Shown in pieces: positions 58,926 through 64,000 of a stretch of 64,000 nucleotides of DNA. The position numbers and the translations under genes are program-made. The notes beneath the pieces were generated by a model, which was not told the origin of the DNA, ran no database searches, and was given only the letters and a program-made list of their open reading frames with translations. How positions within the stretch are numbered: the stretch's first letter is position 1; the number at the start of each line of letters is the position of its first letter. The stretch comes from Casuarina equisetifolia (Eukaryota; Streptophyta; Magnoliopsida; Fagales; Casuarinaceae): contig CM052354.1 in assembly GCA_028551475.1 (NCBI GenBank), positions 12,483,172 to 12,547,171 on the forward strand, written 5' to 3'.

Positions 58926-60670
58926 TATAATTCAAGCTGTTTTTGCCTTCTCCTTCACTTGAAAATTGATAATTGATAATTTTTGAATTTTCTAATAGTT
59001 GTAAGTCTCCTCCACTTCACTTGTTTATGTAAATAAGATAATAGAAAAAAATCTTTACTTTTTTATTTTGGAGATTTTGTGCAAATCCATTAGGGAAAAG
59101 ATCAATGGAGCAGTAAGGCCCAACCTTCAACATATGAACGTTCGTACAAATCCAAGTTGACAGTGCTGTTGAACGAGTCCTTAGAAGAACTTAAATTTTT
59201 ATATTCTTTATGTTTAAAATCTTTGTGAATTCCAGTATTAAATTGATTAAATTAAAAATTAATTTTCTTATATTTCTTGTACCTTTGTGTCTTAGTTGTG
59301 TTTTTGGTTTTTTACGTACAGGATATATTTGATAATTAATATTAACATGGATATCAAAAAGATAATTTAGGAATTAAATATGTGTTATTTATCTAATTAC
59401 AAAATGATATTTTGCGCAAACCTGAGTATTTTTCTCTTAGAATCCCTTTCAACTACTCAACAAGGAGCACAATGCCACAATAAATGTGATAATAAATGCT
59501 ATTGCAAACGCTTATAAATGGAAATAGACAAAAATTCTTGACATAAATAAAACCGCAACTTAGAGAGAGAGAGAGAGAGAGGTAAAGCAACTGTGAGTGG
59601 GATGATGGAGTGGCAATGATGAAGTTTAGTTTTTTGTTCATATTTTATTGTATCGTGTCACAATTTAATTTTGTATTAATTGTAACAATAAAAATTTAAA
59701 AAGTTACATTATTTATGCTAGTAAACTTCAAGAAACATAAGGCAAACTTTTTAGGGCATTTGGTACAAAGCCTTGGGCATAGTTTCCGATCCATCAATGG
59801 ACTGAGTCTTTTGCTGGTGTTGCAATTTCTTTAAATAGTCTAGTGAACATTAAAGAGAGTGGTAGAGTAGTTGACATAATTGCTTTTCTTGATAAATGAA
59901 GAGAAAAAGATGAGAGATAAGTCATAAAAGTCATTTCTATCACTTAAAAAGTGAGGTGTGGTGGATGGTTTTGGTATTGATGACAAACCTTAAAAAAATA
60001 AAAGGATTAAAAAATTGTGGTGACATTTAATGAAGATTTGATTCGGGATTTTGAATTGATCATTTGTCAAGATGTAGAAAAAGAATCACCCCCACCAAAT
60101 GCACCAACCGGGTTGGTGACAAAGAAAAGACAAGAAAAAGGAATTGCTTGGTCTATAATTCAAGGAAACCAAGTCGGAAAGTTCCTTGAGGATTTCACTA
60201 CAGCTTATTGCGGAAAAACCAGAAACCATTTCCACTAAAAGAAGTTTGAAGATAACAAGGGAGTGCTAATGGATGGTATGGATTTAATATCTGTAATGAC
60301 AAATCCTAAAAAAGCCTCTGAGTCAATTCAAAATCCCAAATCAAACTTTCATTAAATAATATCATGACTTGTGATTTTTTTACCTTTTTAAGATTTCTCA
60401 TCAATCTTTGATCACCAAAACTATCTACCTTGCCTTCACTCTTCTTTACCTACCTTCAATCTCGAATCAAATCCTTATTAAATGACATCATGACTTTTGA
60501 TCCTTCTACCTTGTTAAGATTTCTCATCAATCTTGCCATACATTATGTGTGCTTGTAATTAAACAAAGTTGTGGGTTTTTTTTTTCTTCTTTTTGTTAAC
60601 ATGATTAATTACATTGTAAACCCCATACTATTTTCATTGAAGACGATTAATTGATTGAGGTGGAAGTGTT

Positions 60671-60680
60671 AGTATATAAG
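60671..60680 (+). promoter_or_regulatory. TATA box of RNase copy C
   Basis: AGTATATAAG, about 100 bases before the ATG, followed by a CT/TCC-rich leader as in copies A and B. Confidence 0.65.
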
Positions 60681-60777
60681 TGCAGTAAGAAAACTTAGAA
60701 ATCATCTCCTTTTCCTCCTCCTTCTCCTCTCTCTTGCTTTTCCTCTTTCATTGCGACACATTATGAGTGTTTTGAGC

Positions 60778-61636
60778 ATGGGTTTTCGGTTGTTTTGTTT
60801 AGTGTTTTTTTTTTTCTCTGTTACATCTTCACAAGTCAACTATGACTACTTGTATTTATATATGCAATGAGCTCCCTCATATTGCACAGCTGCAAATCAG
60901 CCATGTATTCCGAATGTTCCTGACTACTTTCACAATTCATGGCCTATGGCCAGAGTTGAACTTTGTCGTTCCAGTTCTTTGTGGTGGATCTTATTCTTTT
61001 GATAGTACTTTGGTATGAAATTATTAAAGGTTGTTGAAATATGATTATATTCTTATTAGTATTTGAGTTGTATGGTCTAATGATTGATTTTTTATTTGTT
61101 ATATAGTTTGACATCGAACTCCGTCATAGACTAGATTCCTATTGGCCAAATCTAAAACTCCATTCTTCGAATGAAGATTTTTGGGCGTATCAGTGGAACA
61201 AGCATGGAAGCTGCTCCGGTATCTCGCAAGTCGACTATTTTAAGAAGGCTGAAGACCTGGTAGATACTCTTCCGGACTATGTGGAGGTGCTTTTGAAGGC
61301 AAAATGTTCGTATTTTAGTTACTTTTAGACCTTTTTTTTGAAATTTTTTTATTAGTATTTAACTAATATTTACATGTATATTTTTTTTGTTTGTCTTCAA
61401 CTATTGTGACAGCAATATTTGAAAGGTCAAGTTATTCAGTAGCAGATTACCAGAATGCCCTGATTTATTGGGGTTATGCGGCAAATATCGAATGCAACAC
61501 AAATGCAGGTGGGCAGAAGCAATTGTTAGAAGTTAGGTTTTGTGCTGATAAAACTGGGCCTGAATTTCACAATTATACTTCGATTATTCCTACATTCTGC
61601 GGCAGTGGAAGAATTTTGTATCCAGAGAGTTACTAG
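60778..61636 (+). pseudogene. RNase T2 (S-RNase-like) pseudogene, copy C (least damaged)
   Basis: Exons 60778-61012, 61107-61305 and 61413-61636 with GT-AG introns of 94 and 107 bp; all splice borders look sound. The first intron is in phase 0, the second in phase 1. Signal peptide MGFRLFCLVFFFFSVTSS is in frame and leads to NYDYLYLYMQ, then a TGA where family members carry W. A single extra T after DYF shifts the frame just before motif I, which is otherwise intact (TIHGLWPELN in the other frame). Exon 2 is clean: WPNLKLHSSNEDFWAYQWNK followed by HGSCSG and SQVDYFKKAEDLVDTLP. Exon 3 is clean and ends SGRILYPESY. So two point lesions separate it from a complete gene of about 218 residues of the secreted T2 ribonuclease type, the group that includes S-RNases of self-incompatibility. 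The decay looks recent. Whether the parent was an S-RNase or a housekeeping T2 enzyme is open. Confidence 0.9.
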
Positions 61637-61678
61637 TTTTATGCTGTTGAATGCGTGGTTTCTTAATGCAGATTTTAA

Positions 61679-63840
61679 AGAGATAGGGCAAGTAGTCTAT
61701 GACTATCCTTGCTTCATTCTTTTTTGTATAAGTTGGCTTAGGGAAATACAGAGACAGAAGATAGGTCGGCTAGTCTGGTGCGAAACTGGTATTTCGATAA
61801 TCTTAGGAGGCTGTAAGATGTGAGATCCTCTCTCTCCTTCTCTACTAGTGGGTCGAAGATGAAAGAAGAGACTAAGGGCTTTATCTTAGCTCTTTGACTG
61901 AGTGAAGCTAGAAAGAGCTACTGCAGGAAGATCGCAGCCGTGAACTAGAGCAAGGAATGTAAGTGCTGGCTGAAAGTAATTTTTGATCGCTTCTTTGACC
62001 AATTCCTGATATTAAGTTCAAGTCAATCTCAGGATTCCTGTTGAAATAGCATGTCACATTATGTAATGGCATCGCCCGCGTTGGCGGGTCCCTTTAGCCC
62101 CTGGTTAGCTTTCCATTCTGTCCCATTTTCTCTTGTAAGCATAGCGCTGTGTCTAGTCCGACCTTAAGCTTCAAGATAGATTGCTGAGATCCTTCGTACT
62201 GAGAGTCCAAGACGAAAGCAGGACCAAGACTGATGGCTCAACTAAGAGCTTTTGGGCATTGGGCAAGGGGTCAGTCAGGAAAATCGCTTTTTACTACCTG
62301 CTCCCTATGTTGAGCTAAGCCAAACCTGCTAAGAAAAGAGAATCCCTTCTTATCTATTTTAATTGGCATCATTCGTCCTCTTCTTGCGTTAGAGAGTGAA
62401 TCGAAGAGGGGTGAGAGAATCGATCTTTTGCATTTGCATCTTGATTTGGTCAATAGCTGGGGATGTAACTGACTTCGTTATCTAGGGCCAACTCCGAAAA
62501 AAAGAAATCTACACTTTTTTTTTGCTATATTAAAATACAAACAAGCGAAACCTTTTAAAAAAGAGAAAATGCGAACTTTCGCGTTCAAAAAATACTTTAT
62601 TAAAGTGGATTCGGGAATAGGAGCGTCCTTTCAGTTCTACCTTGGCGCTATATCAATCAAGAAATTGAATTCAGTGATTGATTGCACGAGTTTAGAAGGG
62701 GAGCACTTAGGAGAGCTATTCTATTAAGGGCTTTCTTTCCTACTCAGCTGGGTCGTAAGTTAGCCGGACATACCACTTACATGCTATTGTAATCGGCAAG
62801 TCTCCTACCAAGTAAAATTAGGTCAGTTTTCAGTGAGTGCTCGCCCGACCATTCTTCTCTCATACTCCACCCAACAATCTGTATTTCGAAACCTCTTAAT
62901 GGGGAATCACACCTTCCTTTCACTTCTGCCGCTTTGATCTCTTGTGCCGCTGCCGGTGTTAATTACAATTCCGACGTGACTCATCTATCAGCTCTGGGAG
63001 AAAATCCATGAACATTCCTGCCAACAACGCTGATTTACATCGGTCATTGGCGATTGCTTTCTTAGTATGGCATCTTTTTGTTCGCTGTCCACTGGTGGTA
63101 TTATCGTATATAAATGTAGATAGAGAAAGGGGCTAACCCCTATGGGCCGGGGTATCCCCCTGCGTACTTCCTGCGTTGATTGAATCTAAAAGGCCCCTTA
63201 TTTGCCGCGCCTAGCAAATCGTCTTCGAGAAATGTCTTCGGATAAGGTAAGGGTTTTGCTTAGTGTATGATCCTGCGCGTAGTGAGTCTATCGTGTTTCA
63301 TTCTAAGGGGCCAAACGAAAGGCGATTGCTGCTAACTATTTAATGGGGCGGCCTTCACACATGGGATTGGAAGCTAGGATGTAGTCTTTATATGTTGTTC
63401 AATTCTAACGAAGTCGGCGCCGAGAGAGATTTGAGATTGCGTTAAGTAGCCTAGCGCATGTAAGGATTGGAAGAAGAAAATGAAATACGAACAACCGCGC
63501 TGGTCGTACTACATAGAAAGGCACGGAAACAACTTTACTTGCCATGAAACGTAAACTAAGCATTTATCAGTATGGATCCGAATTAGATCGTACACATCCA
63601 ACTCGTTTTTCACCCAGCGATTACGTGGATATTTCCCTATCCGAATCTTCTACATCTGAAAGAAGTTGTTCTATAGGGGCCCCCCAGGTCTCTAATAGTT
63701 CCGCTTCTGACGCATGCACCACTAGTGAACTCAATTCTTAAGAGATATTTTCTAGTATATTACATGATCTCTCTAATAAGATGGAGCAAATTGGAGCCAC
63801 CTTGCCATCGAACTGCTCTATCGATATTTTCTAGTATATT
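61679..63840. mobile_element. Probable mitochondrial DNA insert (NUMT)
   Basis: About 2.16 kb of higher-GC, evenly mixed sequence in an AT-rich region. Its style (GGCGGGTCCCTTTAGCCCC, GGGGCTAACCCCTATGGGCC, AAGGGGCCAAACGAAAGGCG) is that of plant mitochondrial intergenic DNA. The RNase 3' flank reads ...CAGATTTTAA before it and AATGTAGTTTGTTTAATG after it; in the left arm the same flank is continuous (CAGATTTTAATATAGTTTG), so the empty site is visible. Only a few bases of AA/TAA microhomology, no target duplication. I identify no known mitochondrial gene in it. Confidence 0.72.
63544..63741 (+). other. Open frame of 65 codons within the mitochondrial-like insert
   Basis: Starts MKRKLSIYQYGSELDR and is Ser-rich towards the end (SESSTSERS). 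No family recognised. It may be part of an unassigned mitochondrial open frame; transferred copies are not expected to be expressed. Confidence 0.25.
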
Positions 63841-63841
63841 A
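63742..63841. repeat. 19-bp direct repeat at the right end of the insert
   Basis: GATATTTTCTAGTATATTA occurs at about 63743-63761 and again at about 63823-63841, the second one at the junction with the RNase flank. Confidence 0.85.
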
Positions 63842-64000
63842 ATGTAGTTTGTTTAATGTTCGGGGTTTTTAAAGACTGGTTGTTTATTGCTTAATGTATG
63901 TTTTTTTTTCTTTTAACTCTGGTTGTTTAATGTAAGTTGTTTGTTAAGAAACTTGCCCTCACTTGGGTCTCTTGACCACGAGATCGAGTCCTACACGACT
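63841..64000 (+). other. Resumed RNase copy C 3' flank
   Basis: Continues the right palindrome arm to the window end (TTTTTAAAGACTGGTTGTTT, then GACCACGAGATCGAGTCCTA), matching 53132-53305 inverted and 58640-58800 directly. The arm runs on beyond the window. Confidence 0.85.

Larger units (their letters stand above)
58926..61678. repeat. Right arm of the T2 RNase palindrome
   Basis: Inverted copy of 53132-56057, interrupted at 61678 by the mitochondrial-like insert and resuming at 63841 to the window end. It contains a GA microsatellite (59562-59581) that the left arm lacks, and an inverted copy of the cluster flank repeat (59575-59950). Confidence 0.92.

Noticed and set aside
61679-63840. 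Search for tRNA or known mitochondrial genes in the insert
   Set aside because: No cloverleaf or recognised protein motif found by eye; left as intergenic-type mitochondrial DNA.

Overview
The window looks like nuclear DNA of a flowering plant, most likely a dicot. It is AT-rich and gene-poor, with plant-type split genes and GT-AG introns, CT-microsatellite 5' leaders, plant Copia, Athila-like Gypsy and TRIM retroelements, and a block that looks like inserted mitochondrial DNA. I cannot name the species from sequence alone.

Only two ordinary protein genes look intact: a lysine-rich protein with internal repeats (958-1728, with an intron in its 5' leader) and a GeBP-like DNA-binding protein (22224-23192). 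The rest is retroelements, gene fragments and layered duplications.

Layout. 1-2126: lysine-rich gene. 2127-9108: a young, apparently complete Copia element with 448-bp LTRs, a GTAAA target duplication and one unbroken 1346-codon gag-pol frame. About 10.0-21.1 kb: an imperfect palindrome built from three pairs of inverted blocks; a broken 5' piece of a GeBP-like gene lies in its right half and the intact GeBP-like gene lies just beyond it. 23.7-35.6 kb and 45-51 kb: mosaics of dispersed direct duplications, including a roughly 1-kb module seen three times that ends in a conserved micro-ORF. 35.6-36.0 kb: an intronless profilin pseudogene. 36.5-37.6 kb: a tandem array of TRIM elements with composite LTRs. 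38.8-43.5 kb: a Gypsy (Athila-like) remnant with a 5' LTR and a broken gag but no pol and no 3' LTR.

52.6-64.0 kb is the most remarkable part. It holds three copies of an RNase T2 (S-RNase-like) gene, all damaged in different ways. Copies A (minus strand) and C (plus strand) sit in the two arms of a large inverted duplication whose centre stays near 57.49 kb over about 2.9 kb per arm. Copy B lies in the spacer and carries two small inverted self-duplications that would fold into hairpins. About 2.16 kb of mitochondrial-like DNA has landed in the 3' flank of copy C. Three RNase T2 relics arranged head to head, with self-complementary segments, form a possible source of double-stranded RNA against related T2/S-RNase genes. 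That last step is inference; the structure itself can be read from the sequence.
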